Shown here one piece after another: positions 36,351 to 45,334 of a stretch of DNA of 64,000 nt (position 1 is its first letter; each line of letters opens with the position of its first letter). The DNA comes from CBDDHT01 sp965227905 (lineage in GTDB: Bacteria; Pseudomonadota; Alphaproteobacteria; Rhizobiales; Methyloligellaceae). The position numbers were made by a program, and so were the translations under genes. Where the stretch lies: positions 5,332,001 through 5,396,000 of the forward strand of contig OZ245780.1 in the NCBI GenBank assembly GCA_965227905.1, in the 5' to 3' direction. Below the pieces are notes generated by a model. That model did not search any database. It had not been told where the DNA came from and saw only the letters and a program-made list of their open reading frames with translations.

Positions 36351-37910
36351 ATGCTTCGCGCACTGACCACTCCGATCTTTCCACATGGCATCAGGGGCAA
36401 CGGACTGTCTTTTGTCTTCGCTGCATTGGCTGTCGCTACGGCTGATGCTCTTTTCTATGACCGTGTCGTCGGCATATCGGCGGTGATCTTTATCGCGCTC
36501 CTCGCGGTCAGTGTGGCGATCCTTAGTCCTCGCCCGCCCTCTCGCGAGATGCAACTCGCCGCGCTTGGCATTCTGAGCGCGTCCGTTATGCCGATGGTCG
36601 AGAGCTTCAGTTTCCTCTCCCTGGTCAGCGGTCTGGCCGGGCTTTCGGCTACTACGCTCATGATGACGGGGCAGTTTCACGGAGATGTTCTTGATCGGCT
36701 CTACAGAATGGCCTGGCAACTGGCGAGCGGCCCGGCACAGTTCTGGTCCGTTATGACGAGGAGCCGAAGGCTTGAACGGCGAACCGATGGGTCGACGTTT
36801 GTTCGCCGGGCGATGATGAGCTGGATCGCGCCGGTCTCGCTCGGCGTCGTCTTCGTGGCTTTGTTCGCGGCGGCCAATCCGTTGATCGAGAAACTGTTGG
36901 CGGCCATCGAATTTGGCGACTCCGCGAAGTCTGTGGATTTCGGACGGGTCCTATTCTGGCTCGTGTTTCTGGGGCTGACCTGGTCCTTCGTGCACATTCG
37001 CCTCTGTCCGAATGTGAGATGGTCCACCGATCTGATCACCAAGTTCTCGGAGTGCGCGACAAGTCCTGACGCAGAGTCCCTCTTCGGCACCACAGCGGCC
37101 TTGCGATCGCTTCTGCTTTTCAATGCCCTCTTTGCGGTTCAAAGCTGTCTCGACATTGCCTATCTGTGGGGCGGTGTGAGGCTTCCGGACGGGATGAGCT
37201 ATGCGGCCTACGCCCATCGCGGTGCCTACCCGTTGATTGCGACCGCGCTTCTGGCCGCACTGTTCGTTCTCGTAATCATGCGTCCCGGATCCAGGAACGA
37301 GAATACGCCCCTGATCCGCAGTCTGGTCTATCTGTGGGTGGGCCAGAATGTGCTGCTCGTCGCGTCGTCCATATTGCGGCTGGATCTCTATGTCGCCGCC
37401 TATTCGCTGACCTGTTTGCGTGTCGCCGCATTCATCTGGATGTTTCTGGTGGTAACGGGACTGCTTCTGATCGTTGCCCGGATCGCCTTGCGCCAATCCA
37501 ATCAGTGGCTGGTCTCGATGAATGTCATTGCGCTGGGGCTCGTGCTGCATGGCTGCGGATTCGTGGACTTCCGCAACCTCATCGCGGCCTACAATATCGA
37601 ACAGAGCCGCGAAGTTTCCGGCTACGGGGCGCCGCTCGATATCGAATATCTTTGCAGCCTGGGGCCCTACGCAGTGCCGGCGATCGATGCGCTTCTTACG
37701 ACCGACAATGCGTCGCGCATTCAAAACCGCAGCAGATTGGAGACTTGCGCTGCCGGCAACGCCAGACGGCACCGCGCAAGGATGGATGACTGGCGTGCGT
37801 GGAGCTATCGCGGTTGGCGGCTGATGCGGCACATTGAAGAGCGGCGTGGCGTGAAGCATCCCCATACGCCTGATGTCCCGCGCTGGTCACAATGGCAGAT
37901 CCAGCAATGA
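36351..37910 (+). CDS. DUF4173 (DUF4153-like) membrane protein
   Basis: A 519-residue protein with about 11-12 hydrophobic helices and a soluble C-terminal tail of about 120 residues. The family fingerprint YLWGGVRLPDGMSYAAYAHR is near residue 268-287, with GAYPLIATALLA after it and NVLLVASSILRLDLY near 340. The role of the family is unknown. Purine-rich AGGGGG is upstream. It stands alone. Confidence 0.85.
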   Translation: MLRALTTPIFPHGIRGNGLSFVFAALAVATADALFYDRVVGISAVIFIALLAVSVAILSPRPPSREMQLAALGILSASVMPMVESFSFLSLVSGLAGLSATTLMMTGQFHGDVLDRLYRMAWQLASGPAQFWSVMTRSRRLERRTDGSTFVRRAMMSWIAPVSLGVVFVALFAAANPLIEKLLAAIEFGDSAKSVDFGRVLFWLVFLGLTWSFVHIRLCPNVRWSTDLITKFSECATSPDAESLFGTTAALRSLLLFNALFAVQSCLDIAYLWGGVRLPDGMSYAAYAHRGAYPLIATALLAALFVLVIMRPGSRNENTPLIRSLVYLWVGQNVLLVASSILRLDLYVAAYSLTCLRVAAFIWMFLVVTGLLLIVARIALRQSNQWLVSMNVIALGLVLHGCGFVDFRNLIAAYNIEQSREVSGYGAPLDIEYLCSLGPYAVPAIDALLTTDNASRIQNRSRLETCAAGNARRHRARMDDWRAWSYRGWRLMRHIEERRGVKHPHTPDVPRWSQWQIQQ

Positions 37911-37975
37911 TCTGAATGCTATCGAACTTGGAAAATCGGCTGTGCCGTCCCAGCAATCGACGTTATCGACGGTCT

Positions 37976-38863
37976 TCACTTGGTGGGAACCGCTGGTTTT
38001 CCCCAGTCAGCCCAGAGCTTCGCAATCGCGGCATAGTCTTCCCGGCCATATCCCGATCCGACGCCCATCTCGTAGACACTGTGACAGGCCTGAATCGCAA
38101 ACAGAGGGATGTCGTCCCTTTGCGCCAATGCCAAGGCCAGCTCCGAGTCCTTGCGTGCCGCGGCTAAAGGCATGCCGCCGCTATAGTCATCTTCGACGAT
38201 GCGCTCCGCATAGCGATGTGTGAGCGGCCTGTGCAATCCCATTTGCTCGTCGGACAGCAATCCGACCAGCTGATCGATATCGACACCATTGGCCGTCGCC
38301 ATCGCCCCCGCTTCCGCGACGACGACCATCACGGCATGGGCAACGGCGTTGTTGATCACCTTGGCCGCGGCGCCTGTGCCAAGCTCTCCAAAGCCGATCT
38401 GCTTTTCCGCGATACAGTCCAGCACAGTTTTTGCCGCCGAGATCGCGGCTGCCTCTCCGCCAAGCAGGAGGCTCGCCGTCCCGGCCTCCATCTGGCTCAC
38501 GCCCGCAAGGATCGAGGCGTCGATGATCGTCGCGCCACTGCCCTCGAGGACTGCAGCGCTGCGGCGCATGTCATCCGGGTTCACCGTGCTCGTCTCGATC
38601 ACGATGGCATCGTCCCGCAAATGGGAGACGATCTCTTCAAGCACCTTTTGTGAGGCCGCGGGATGCGGCAGGCACAGCACGATGAAGCGCGTTTCCGCGA
38701 TATCGGCAGGGCTCAGAATTGGCGTTGCCTGAAACGCGTCTTGCGCCTGGGCCACTCTGTCGGGATCGAGATCGAAAACCTGTAGCGGGAACCTCTTGGC
38801 AATGCGCCGCGCGAGTGGGAAACCCATATTGCCGAGACCGTATGCGGCGACTCTTTCTGTCAT
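37976..38863 (-). CDS. Beta-hydroxyacid dehydrogenase (HIBADH/GarR type)
   Basis: A 295-residue NAD(P)-dependent oxidoreductase. The Rossmann motif YGLGNMGFPLARRI lies near residue 8. The substrate loop DASILAGVSQMEAGTASLLLGG near 116 resembles the DAPVSGG motif, with unusual residues in place of PVSGG. The catalytic lysine is in GTGAAAKVINNAV near 170. It would oxidise a 3-hydroxyacid such as 3-hydroxyisobutyrate or tartronate semialdehyde; related imine reductases share the fold. No pathway partners are adjacent. Confidence 0.82.
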   Translation of the reverse strand: MTERVAAYGLGNMGFPLARRIAKRFPLQVFDLDPDRVAQAQDAFQATPILSPADIAETRFIVLCLPHPAASQKVLEEIVSHLRDDAIVIETSTVNPDDMRRSAAVLEGSGATIIDASILAGVSQMEAGTASLLLGGEAAAISAAKTVLDCIAEKQIGFGELGTGAAAKVINNAVAHAVMVVVAEAGAMATANGVDIDQLVGLLSDEQMGLHRPLTHRYAERIVEDDYSGGMPLAAARKDSELALALAQRDDIPLFAIQACHSVYEMGVGSGYGREDYAAIAKLWADWGKPAVPTK

Positions 38864-39059
38864 CGACCTGTGTCCTCCCTCTCATTGAATGTTGCGCCCG
38901 ATCGCGTTTGATAGCGGAAATATCAGCGACGGTCTTTATTGCCACGGCGGATAAGCTGAGACAGATCAGGGAATTTTGTGGGACTCTCTGCTTGGCTCTC
39001 TGTCTGTGTGCGGATCATCCGAAGAACCATAAAGCCGCACAGGTAATGGGAGAAACGGC

Positions 39060-39758
39060 ATGAAATACACCGACCCCTCATGCGCCTATTGTCCGGACAC
39101 GGTGCGTGCTTGCCGCGTGGGCGAAATGGCCGAACGCGGCCCGGGTTACTGCCCGACCAAGGTAGATCAGGACGGCATCGACGATGCGGCCGGCCAATAT
39201 GACGATGGGGACGTGCGCCGGATCTCCCAGGTCTCGGCGGTAGTCGAAGCGGAAGGCTACTGCCGCTGGACCCGGGTGCAGGAGATCTGCGAGTTCGCCA
39301 AGCGCATGGGCTACAAGAAGATCGGCATCGCGACCTGCATCAGCTTCGTCGATCATGCCAAGGTGTTGAGCGGCATTCTGGAAAGCCACGGCTTCGAGGT
39401 CGCGTCCGTCGCCTGTAAGCATGGCTCCATCCCCAAGGAGGAACTGGGCCTGGATGACGAGGAGAAGATCCGCCCCGGCAACTATGAAGCGATCTGCAAT
39501 CCGGTCGGACAGGCGGAGCTGCTGAAACGGGCGGGATGCGAGTTCAATGTCGTGCTTGGCCTCTGCGTCGGCCATGACAGTTTGTTCTTCAAGCACGCCG
39601 AGGGTCTCACCACGGTGCTGGTGGCCAAGGACCGGGTGCTGGCGCACAACCCCGTCGGCGCGCTCAATCTGGCGGACAGCTACTACAGCTCGCTCTGGGG
39701 GCCGGACAAACCGGACAAGACACCGAAGATTCCCGTCGAGGGTCGCCGGAAACGCTAA
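39060..39758 (+). CDS. DUF1847 protein (putative metal-binding)
   Basis: A 232-residue cytoplasmic protein of the DUF1847 family. It begins with a cysteine cluster (CAYCPDTVRACRVG, then GYCPTK), suited to binding a metal or Fe-S cluster. A Rossmann-like domain follows with KIGIATCISFVDHAKVLSGIL near 94-114, CKHGSIPK near 124 and GLCVGHDSLFFKHAEG near 175. No activity is established for the family. GGGAG is seven bases before the ATG. Confidence 0.85.
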   Translation: MKYTDPSCAYCPDTVRACRVGEMAERGPGYCPTKVDQDGIDDAAGQYDDGDVRRISQVSAVVEAEGYCRWTRVQEICEFAKRMGYKKIGIATCISFVDHAKVLSGILESHGFEVASVACKHGSIPKEELGLDDEEKIRPGNYEAICNPVGQAELLKRAGCEFNVVLGLCVGHDSLFFKHAEGLTTVLVAKDRVLAHNPVGALNLADSYYSSLWGPDKPDKTPKIPVEGRRKR

Positions 39759-39872
39759 CGCCGGTCTCTCGTCGCCAGTGGGCCCATCCAATAAAGGACG
39801 CATATCGTGAGTATAGTGCGACGTGTCGTTTCTGACACGGCGAGAGCTCACTGACTGACGCGGGGACTATCT

Positions 39873-40301
39873 GTGACAACGAGAGTCTGGCGAGGATGCG
39901 CATGCATTGCTGTCCTGGGGCTTGTATTGATTTTCTCCCCTTCGTCGGGGCAAGCCCAGTCGATGGACCGAAGGGTCACGCAAAACTGTCTGGTTTGTGC
40001 GGCCAAGGATCCACAGTGCGTCATCGTGCTGAAATGTCTGCATCAATGCGACAGAGGCGGAGCGTTCCGAATATGCAAGCGTGACTGCCGTGCGGACCGG
40101 AAAGCCTGCAAGGGTGCTTGCGCGCGCGGCCCGGCCGGTCAAAGCAAGGCCTGTCTGGCGAAATGCGATGCGGGCTACACGCGTTGCCGGAAGGAATGCG
40201 ACCCGGTCCGTGTCGACTGTCATGCCGGGTGCCAGAGCCTGCCCGAGAGAGCGAGTTGTACGGCAAACTGCGGGGCCTGCTCGTTGGACCTGCATCGCTA
40301 G
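39873..40301 (+). CDS. Exported cysteine-rich protein built of CX3C pairs
   Basis: A 142-residue protein with a signal peptide ending SGQAQS near residue 30. The mature part holds 18 cysteines in about 112 residues. Fourteen of them form seven successive CX3C pairs (CLHQC, CKRDC, CKGAC, CLAKC, CRKEC, CHAGC, CTANC) spaced 6-10 residues apart and rich in K, R and D. It is probably a disulfide-laced helical rod or a metal-binding protein in the periplasm. No family is recognised. Starts at GTG 39873 after GGGG. Confidence 0.7.
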   Translation: MTTRVWRGCACIAVLGLVLIFSPSSGQAQSMDRRVTQNCLVCAAKDPQCVIVLKCLHQCDRGGAFRICKRDCRADRKACKGACARGPAGQSKACLAKCDAGYTRCRKECDPVRVDCHAGCQSLPERASCTANCGACSLDLHR

Positions 40302-40338
40302 GGTAGGATTCGTTCTTGCCGCTCTCCCCTCATCCTGG

Positions 40339-40358
40339 CCTTCTCCCCAGGGAGAAGG
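40339..40358. repeat. CCTTCTCC/GGAGAAGG hairpin (dispersed intergenic repeat)
   Basis: An 8-bp stem with CCAG loop, preceded by a CCCTCATCCTGG segment. The same unit occurs at 44165-44206, where it is followed by a T-run. It is about 40 bases past the CX3C gene and may serve as its terminator. Confidence 0.55.
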
Positions 40359-40519
40359 GACGAAGCCGTCTCTTGCTCGGATATAGTCGTCTGACGCGCA
40401 CACATCCGGATCACCATGTGTTGACTTTGTCTCTTGATTGCGGAGCGCCAGACTGACGCCGAAAAGACGGTCGATTGCTCGACCGGCACAGTACCGACTT
40501 GCAGGAACCCCTTGTTGCG

Positions 40520-41923
40520 ATGCATCGACCTGTCCCGACGAAGCTCCGGCTGCTGACGGCAGCTCTATGTGGTGCCCTCTTGTTTACAGTCCCTCCGGTG
40601 AGCCAGGCCCAGGAGGCATCTGCGAAACCCGATATTGCCGCCTTGTCGCAGACGATCTTCGAGGACTTCAACAAAGAGCGGCGTTCGGCGCTCGAAACAC
40701 TCGCGAAGCTTGGCGACAAGAGCCTCATTCCAACTCTTGTACTCGCGATGCGCTGGTCGGGCGACGACGTCGATGTGGCGCGGGCGTTATCGACACTGAC
40801 GGGAACGAAGATCACCACCTGGCATGAAGCGTCGGACTGGCAGGAGGCGCATCCCGAAATCGTTCCGCATCCAAGCTATCGCCCTCTGAAGCTGCGGTTC
40901 TGGGCCAACACGGATGAACGCTTCAGCGCGTTCTTCGACTCGCCCTTGGCCACGCGCGAAAAAATGAAGATCCGTTTCGAGGAGATTGTGTGGGGCGGCG
41001 TTCTGGTCGATGGCATCCCTTCGCTCGACAAGCCTTTCATGGTGGCGGCCAACAAGGCCCGTTATCTGCTGGACACAGATCTTGTTTTTGGGGTTGCGAT
41101 CAATGGCGACGTGCGCGCCTATCCCCTGCGCATCATGGGCTGGCATGAAATGTTCAACGACGTGATCGGCGGTGTGCCGGTCGCGCTGGCCTATTGCACG
41201 CTGTGCGGCGCCGGCATTCTGTTCGAGACGCATGTCGAGGGCCGCAAGAAACCATTCGTCTTCGGCTCTTCCGGATTTCTTTATCGATCGAACAAATTGA
41301 TGTTCGACCGGGAGACCAAAAGTCTCTGGAACCAGTTCACAGGCAAGCCCGTCGTGGGGCCCCTGGTCGAGAGCGGGATCGAGCTCAAGGTGCGCCCGGT
41401 CGCCATCACATCGTGGAAAGACTGGCGCACGCAGAACCCGGGCACGACAGTTCTCTCGATCGAGACAGGATATCGACGTGACTATGGGTCGGGCGTGACC
41501 TATCGCAAATATTTTGCAAGCCCGGACCTGATGTTCCCGGTGCGGGTCCGCGACGAATCCGTTGTCAAACGGAAGGACTTTGTATTCGGCATCCGGACCG
41601 TGGGCGCCGCCAAGGCATGGCCGGTGGAAGCCTTTCGTTCCAAATCCGTCATCAACGACCGCGTTGGCTCGAAAGCCGTCGTCCTGATCGGAGATGCCGC
41701 CACGCGCACCGTGCGGGCCTATGAGCGTGGCGCCGAGACGTTTCAAGCCGCCACCGCCGGAAAGCGCCGGTTCGCCAGCGGATCCGGCGCGTGGCGCCTG
41801 ACCGAAGATGCCTTGATTTCGGACGACGGGCGGAAATTGCCGCGTGTTCCCGGGCATATCTCCTATTGGTTCGCATGGGACAGTTATCTCGGCGTGAAGG
41901 CCGAGCTCTACAAAATCAATTGA
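40520..41923 (+). CDS. DUF3179 domain protein, exported
   Basis: About 467 residues. A signal peptide (RLLTAALCGALLFTVPPVSQAQ) precedes the DUF3179 domain (about 135-460), with its fingerprint KARYLLDTDLVFGVAINGD, YPLRIMGWHEMFNDVIGGVP and LAYCTLCGAGILF. Two nearby cysteines in YCTLCG are conserved in the family and may bind metal or form a disulfide. Function of the family is unknown. ATG 40520 is chosen as it starts the signal peptide; the upstream frame from 40475 adds 15 residues. Confidence 0.87.
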   Translation: MHRPVPTKLRLLTAALCGALLFTVPPVSQAQEASAKPDIAALSQTIFEDFNKERRSALETLAKLGDKSLIPTLVLAMRWSGDDVDVARALSTLTGTKITTWHEASDWQEAHPEIVPHPSYRPLKLRFWANTDERFSAFFDSPLATREKMKIRFEEIVWGGVLVDGIPSLDKPFMVAANKARYLLDTDLVFGVAINGDVRAYPLRIMGWHEMFNDVIGGVPVALAYCTLCGAGILFETHVEGRKKPFVFGSSGFLYRSNKLMFDRETKSLWNQFTGKPVVGPLVESGIELKVRPVAITSWKDWRTQNPGTTVLSIETGYRRDYGSGVTYRKYFASPDLMFPVRVRDESVVKRKDFVFGIRTVGAAKAWPVEAFRSKSVINDRVGSKAVVLIGDAATRTVRAYERGAETFQAATAGKRRFASGSGAWRLTEDALISDDGRKLPRVPGHISYWFAWDSYLGVKAELYKIN

Positions 41924-42036
41924 ATGCAATGTGTCGGTCTATCCGGCCGTCCAACCTAAGTCCTCCCGGAAACACAGTCTGTTTAAAAGGCGACAGCCCG
42001 CCAGATATCTTTGTGCAATAATCAAGCGTTATTGGG

Positions 42037-43488
42037 ATGGGCGATTCTGGTGGGCAAAGATGTTTAAGCGCGCCGATTACACCTGCAGGTTTCGGACCTT
42101 CTTCATTCGCGCTCGGCACCTGTTGGAACGCGCGTTCGGGCAGCGCGTTGCCAGTTAGCCTTCCGATAACCCGGCGCGACCTGTTGCGGTCGGCTCTGGC
42201 GTGCGCGTCATGTTCAACGGCTTCCCGGCTCGCCCATGCGGCCCCGCTGGCACAAGAATTTCCATTGCCCTGGCAAAAGGAGGCGCTGGCAAATGGCGCC
42301 CGGCTGTTCGTCGCCCCGACCGACAGCAAATATGTCTCGGCAGCGGTGCGCGTGCGGTATGGCGAAATCAATGAACGAGCCGGTGAGGACGGCATCGCGC
42401 ATTTTCTCGAGCATGTCATGGGCAAAGGCGGCGCGGGGCCCTACGACCACCGGATCGCCAACGAAATGCGAAGTTCGTTTCCGGAGGAGAATGCCGAAAC
42501 GACCCTGGAGCACGTCTCCTTTAGTGCGGAATTCAACCCGGACCAACTGCCGTCCTTTCTCGATATCACCGGTCATTCGCTATTCGAGCCGCGATTGGAG
42601 CGCAGGATCATCGAGCAGGAGCGCAAACGCGTCGTCGAAGAGTTGAGCGAGTGGGGCAATTCGCGGGCATTCCGCGACATGCAAAAATTCGACAAGACAC
42701 TCTATGGCGACAAACATCCTCTCAGCACGTTTTATCCCGACAAGGAAATCAAGACTGCTCGATCTATAACCCGGGATGGTTTGCTGGCCTTCCACAAGCG
42801 TCTCGCCCGCGCGAATCTGGTTGATGTATTCCTGGTGGGAGGCTTGCCGGATACGGTGGTCGACCTCACGAACCGAACGGTCGGCGCCTTCCGCACACCG
42901 CTTGGCCACGCCGACTCCATGCGGCCTGTTTCCATGCTGAAACGCCGATCGATCATCGGTCCGTTGAAGGCGCCGGATCTTATGAAGGGCCGGACCCAGT
43001 TCAAACTCGGCTGGAATACCGAAGTCCTGTTCGGTCACAAGGACATGGGAGCACTGATCATCGCCCTAAAACATCTCGATGCGATGCTCGCCAAGACGGT
43101 GAGCGACGCTCTGGGAATGGTCTACGGTCTCGGCCTGACTTTCAAGCCAACCGGAACGTCGGCAAGCATTGTCATCGAAGGATCGACACAAGCCGAATCC
43201 GGGAAGATCATCGACGCCATTCAGTCGGTAATCGACAATGTACGGCGGGCGCCGATGTCGGACGAAGAGTTGCAACACATAAAATCGCACCTGCGCTTTC
43301 TTGCCAGCACGCGCATGCAAGACAATCGGGAAGTCTTAAAACGGCTGCAGCGCTACGCCGACTTCGGGAAAAGCTATTACGAAGCCGGTATCGGATCGGT
43401 GACGGCCGGGCAGGCCTTGGAAGCGGCGTCCAGATATCTGCCCGGGATGTCGGGTAACTTCGTTGTCGTCCTGAGAAAGGCCGCGTGA
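42037..43488 (+). CDS. M16-family zinc metallopeptidase, exported
   Basis: A 483-residue inverzincin. The inverted zinc motif HFLEH lies near residue 122-126, with the downstream ligand glutamate in the ETTLEHVSFSAEF region near 155-165. The C-terminal half is the inactive M16_C domain ending in conserved R/Y-type YLPG and NFVVVLRK. A twin-arginine-like signal (TRRDLLRSALACASC, near 45-60) suggests Tat export. The ATG at 42037 leaves 44 odd residues before it, so the true start may be TTG 42148. It lacks an adjacent second M16 subunit. Confidence 0.82.
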   Translation: MGDSGGQRCLSAPITPAGFGPSSFALGTCWNARSGSALPVSLPITRRDLLRSALACASCSTASRLAHAAPLAQEFPLPWQKEALANGARLFVAPTDSKYVSAAVRVRYGEINERAGEDGIAHFLEHVMGKGGAGPYDHRIANEMRSSFPEENAETTLEHVSFSAEFNPDQLPSFLDITGHSLFEPRLERRIIEQERKRVVEELSEWGNSRAFRDMQKFDKTLYGDKHPLSTFYPDKEIKTARSITRDGLLAFHKRLARANLVDVFLVGGLPDTVVDLTNRTVGAFRTPLGHADSMRPVSMLKRRSIIGPLKAPDLMKGRTQFKLGWNTEVLFGHKDMGALIIALKHLDAMLAKTVSDALGMVYGLGLTFKPTGTSASIVIEGSTQAESGKIIDAIQSVIDNVRRAPMSDEELQHIKSHLRFLASTRMQDNREVLKRLQRYADFGKSYYEAGIGSVTAGQALEAASRYLPGMSGNFVVVLRKAA

Positions 43489-43736
43489 CGTCTGCGTGCA
43501 AGACCTATCTCGCCTGTGATGGAGTGGGTCGCACGAACGCCATCAATGACATCGCGATAACAGATTATTCATTCGCAATGTGACGGCGGCGCCCCAGATC
43601 TTGGGAAGAGCTTACAGCGTAACTAAACCAATCGAGTGACATTCGTCGGGAAGAGCCGACGCGGCTGGTGCCAGGCCGTGGACAAGACCGTTTTGCCGAA
43701 TGTCCGCTCGACCGGAACAAAAAGAAAGCAAACGAT

Positions 43737-44090
43737 ATGAGCAAAAAACTTTCAATTTTCGCCCTTCCCATAATCGCACTTGGCCTGACATCCGCGGTCC
43801 ATAGCGCACAGGCACTGTCCCCGACCGCTCTGGTTCACCAGGGTACGACGATCTCGCAATCGTCCAACATCATTCTGGCCCAGGGCTTCAATGGTTATGG
43901 CTTCGGACTGAGTGGCAATGGGTGCGGCTTCGGTCATGGTGGTGGTACCGGCTATGACGGGTGCTTCCTGTATGAAAAGAGCGACAAGCGATACTACGGC
44001 AAAAGATACGACCGGAAGCCGAGCTACAGCCGCGGAACATCTCGCGCCAAGAACGCCTACCGGAAGCGTTCGAACCGTACCTTCCGCTAG
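43737..44090 (+). CDS. Small exported glycine- and basic-rich protein
   Basis: A 117-residue protein: a signal peptide (KLSIFALPIIALGLTSAVHSAQA), a Gly/Phe/Tyr stretch (GFNGYGFGLSGNGCGFGHGGG) cut here by two cysteines, and a Lys/Arg/Tyr-rich tail. No family is recognised, and low-complexity exported proteins of this kind are common in Rhizobiales. ATG 43737 is chosen since it begins the signal peptide; the frame is open back to 43668. Confidence 0.65.
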   Translation: MSKKLSIFALPIIALGLTSAVHSAQALSPTALVHQGTTISQSSNIILAQGFNGYGFGLSGNGCGFGHGGGTGYDGCFLYEKSDKRYYGKRYDRKPSYSRGTSRAKNAYRKRSNRTFR

Positions 44091-44181
44091 ATTGGGTCGC
44101 GTTGCGGTCAGCTGCACGGGTCAGATATGCATCTTGCGGACAAGATCCAAATTCTATTGTGCAGCTCTTCCCCTCACCCAG

Positions 44182-44206
44182 CCCTCTCCCCAGGGAGAGG
44201 GTTTTT
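44182..44206 (+). terminator. Rho-independent terminator inside a dispersed repeat
   Basis: CCCTCTCC, a CCAG loop and GGAGAGGG are followed by TTTTT. It lies 92 bases past the small glycine-rich protein gene. The flanking CCCTCACCCAG links it to the repeat at 40339. Confidence 0.8.
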
Positions 44207-44282
44207 ACATTGTGAGCTGACGGTTCCGTCCCTTCTCCTAAGGCGAAAACGATAGGATAAGGGGATCACCTTCATTGCTGCT

Positions 44283-45230
44283 TCACGGGCAGAGTTGCCC
44301 ACCATCACTGGTAATGCAGTGTCCCTGCGAAACGCAGTTTGAACGGCAGCTTCTACGCTGTGTGGCGCACCACTCATAGGACGAGCGGTCGGCAGCGCTT
44401 TGCCTCGACGCATTTTCGAGGCAGTCGTCATAGGCGCCTGTACATCTCCCGTCACATTGCGAGGCAGAACTTCCGGGTGCCGGTTGATCGCGTATCCGCA
44501 GACCCGAGACGGCATTTGCATAGGCCGTCCAGTTCTGACCGCGCCATTTCAGGAAACATCGGGCGAAACGGGTGTTGAAGGTGTAACCGTTGCAGCGGTC
44601 GTCCTGCGAACAGATCGCCTGACAGTCCTGATAGCTGGTCAATCCTCTCAGCTGGATATAGTCGCCGCCGGGAAGATCGAATCCATGACGCAGGTCGAAC
44701 CGGTCTGAACTTCCGACCGGTGACGGCGACGGGACAGGCGCCGGCGTGGCGACAGCATCGCGGACGCACTGCCCGCCCGAAAAGACGAAGCCTGCCGGAC
44801 AGGTTGGGGTCGGCACGGCATCACGGACGCATTGACCGCCGGAGAAAACATAGCCAGCCGGACAACTGGGGGCCACGGTCTGAGGTCTGCCACTTGTGCC
44901 CAGCTGACTGTACCGCGCGGGGCAGCCGTCTGTGCTTCCGACAAACACTTCATAGTGCCTGTATTTGTGAGAGCCGGGGCGACATAGTCCGGAATTTCCA
45001 ACAAGGCAGACGGCTCCGGCAGAGCGCCGGCACCGCACATGCATAAAGATGCCCTGCTTGTCGCTGAGATCGAAGGCCGTCTTGCAGCTGTCCGCATCGT
45101 GCTGACGACCGTTTGCATCATAGTAGCAAACGAGGGGCTCATTCTGGGCGGATGCACCAATGGGCATGAGCAAGGCGGTCGCAATCAGGCTGAGTGCGAA
45201 GCCAAGTGGTGCGGTCGTGGTACGGATCAT
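44283..45230 (-). CDS. Exported PAN/Apple-domain protein
   Basis: A 315-residue protein. A signal peptide (LIATALLMPIGASAQ) is followed by a cysteine-containing region, then two tandem copies of CPAGYVFSGGQCVRDAV (about residues 124-158) and a proline linker. A PAN/Apple domain spans about 178-248, with the pattern YQDCQAIC, DRCNGYTFNT and ARCFLK. A cysteine-rich tail (CDGRC, CRSNC) resembles the CX3C pairs of the protein at 39873. PAN domains bind proteins or sugars, so surface or periplasmic binding is likely. Confidence 0.78.
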   Translation of the reverse strand: MIRTTTAPLGFALSLIATALLMPIGASAQNEPLVCYYDANGRQHDADSCKTAFDLSDKQGIFMHVRCRRSAGAVCLVGNSGLCRPGSHKYRHYEVFVGSTDGCPARYSQLGTSGRPQTVAPSCPAGYVFSGGQCVRDAVPTPTCPAGFVFSGGQCVRDAVATPAPVPSPSPVGSSDRFDLRHGFDLPGGDYIQLRGLTSYQDCQAICSQDDRCNGYTFNTRFARCFLKWRGQNWTAYANAVSGLRIRDQPAPGSSASQCDGRCTGAYDDCLENASRQSAADRSSYEWCATQRRSCRSNCVSQGHCITSDGGQLCP

Positions 45231-45334
45231 AGTGACGCGGTTCCAACATGTTGGATTTCAAGGATAAGCAGGCGAATTGGTATTTTTGCTGAGAATGGGC
45301 CAGAAATCCACAAAGGCTTTGGAGAATACGGGCA

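Noticed and set aside
40787..41929. 380-codon minus-strand frame
   Set aside because: Antisense to the DUF3179 gene; composition rich in H, R and A without family features.
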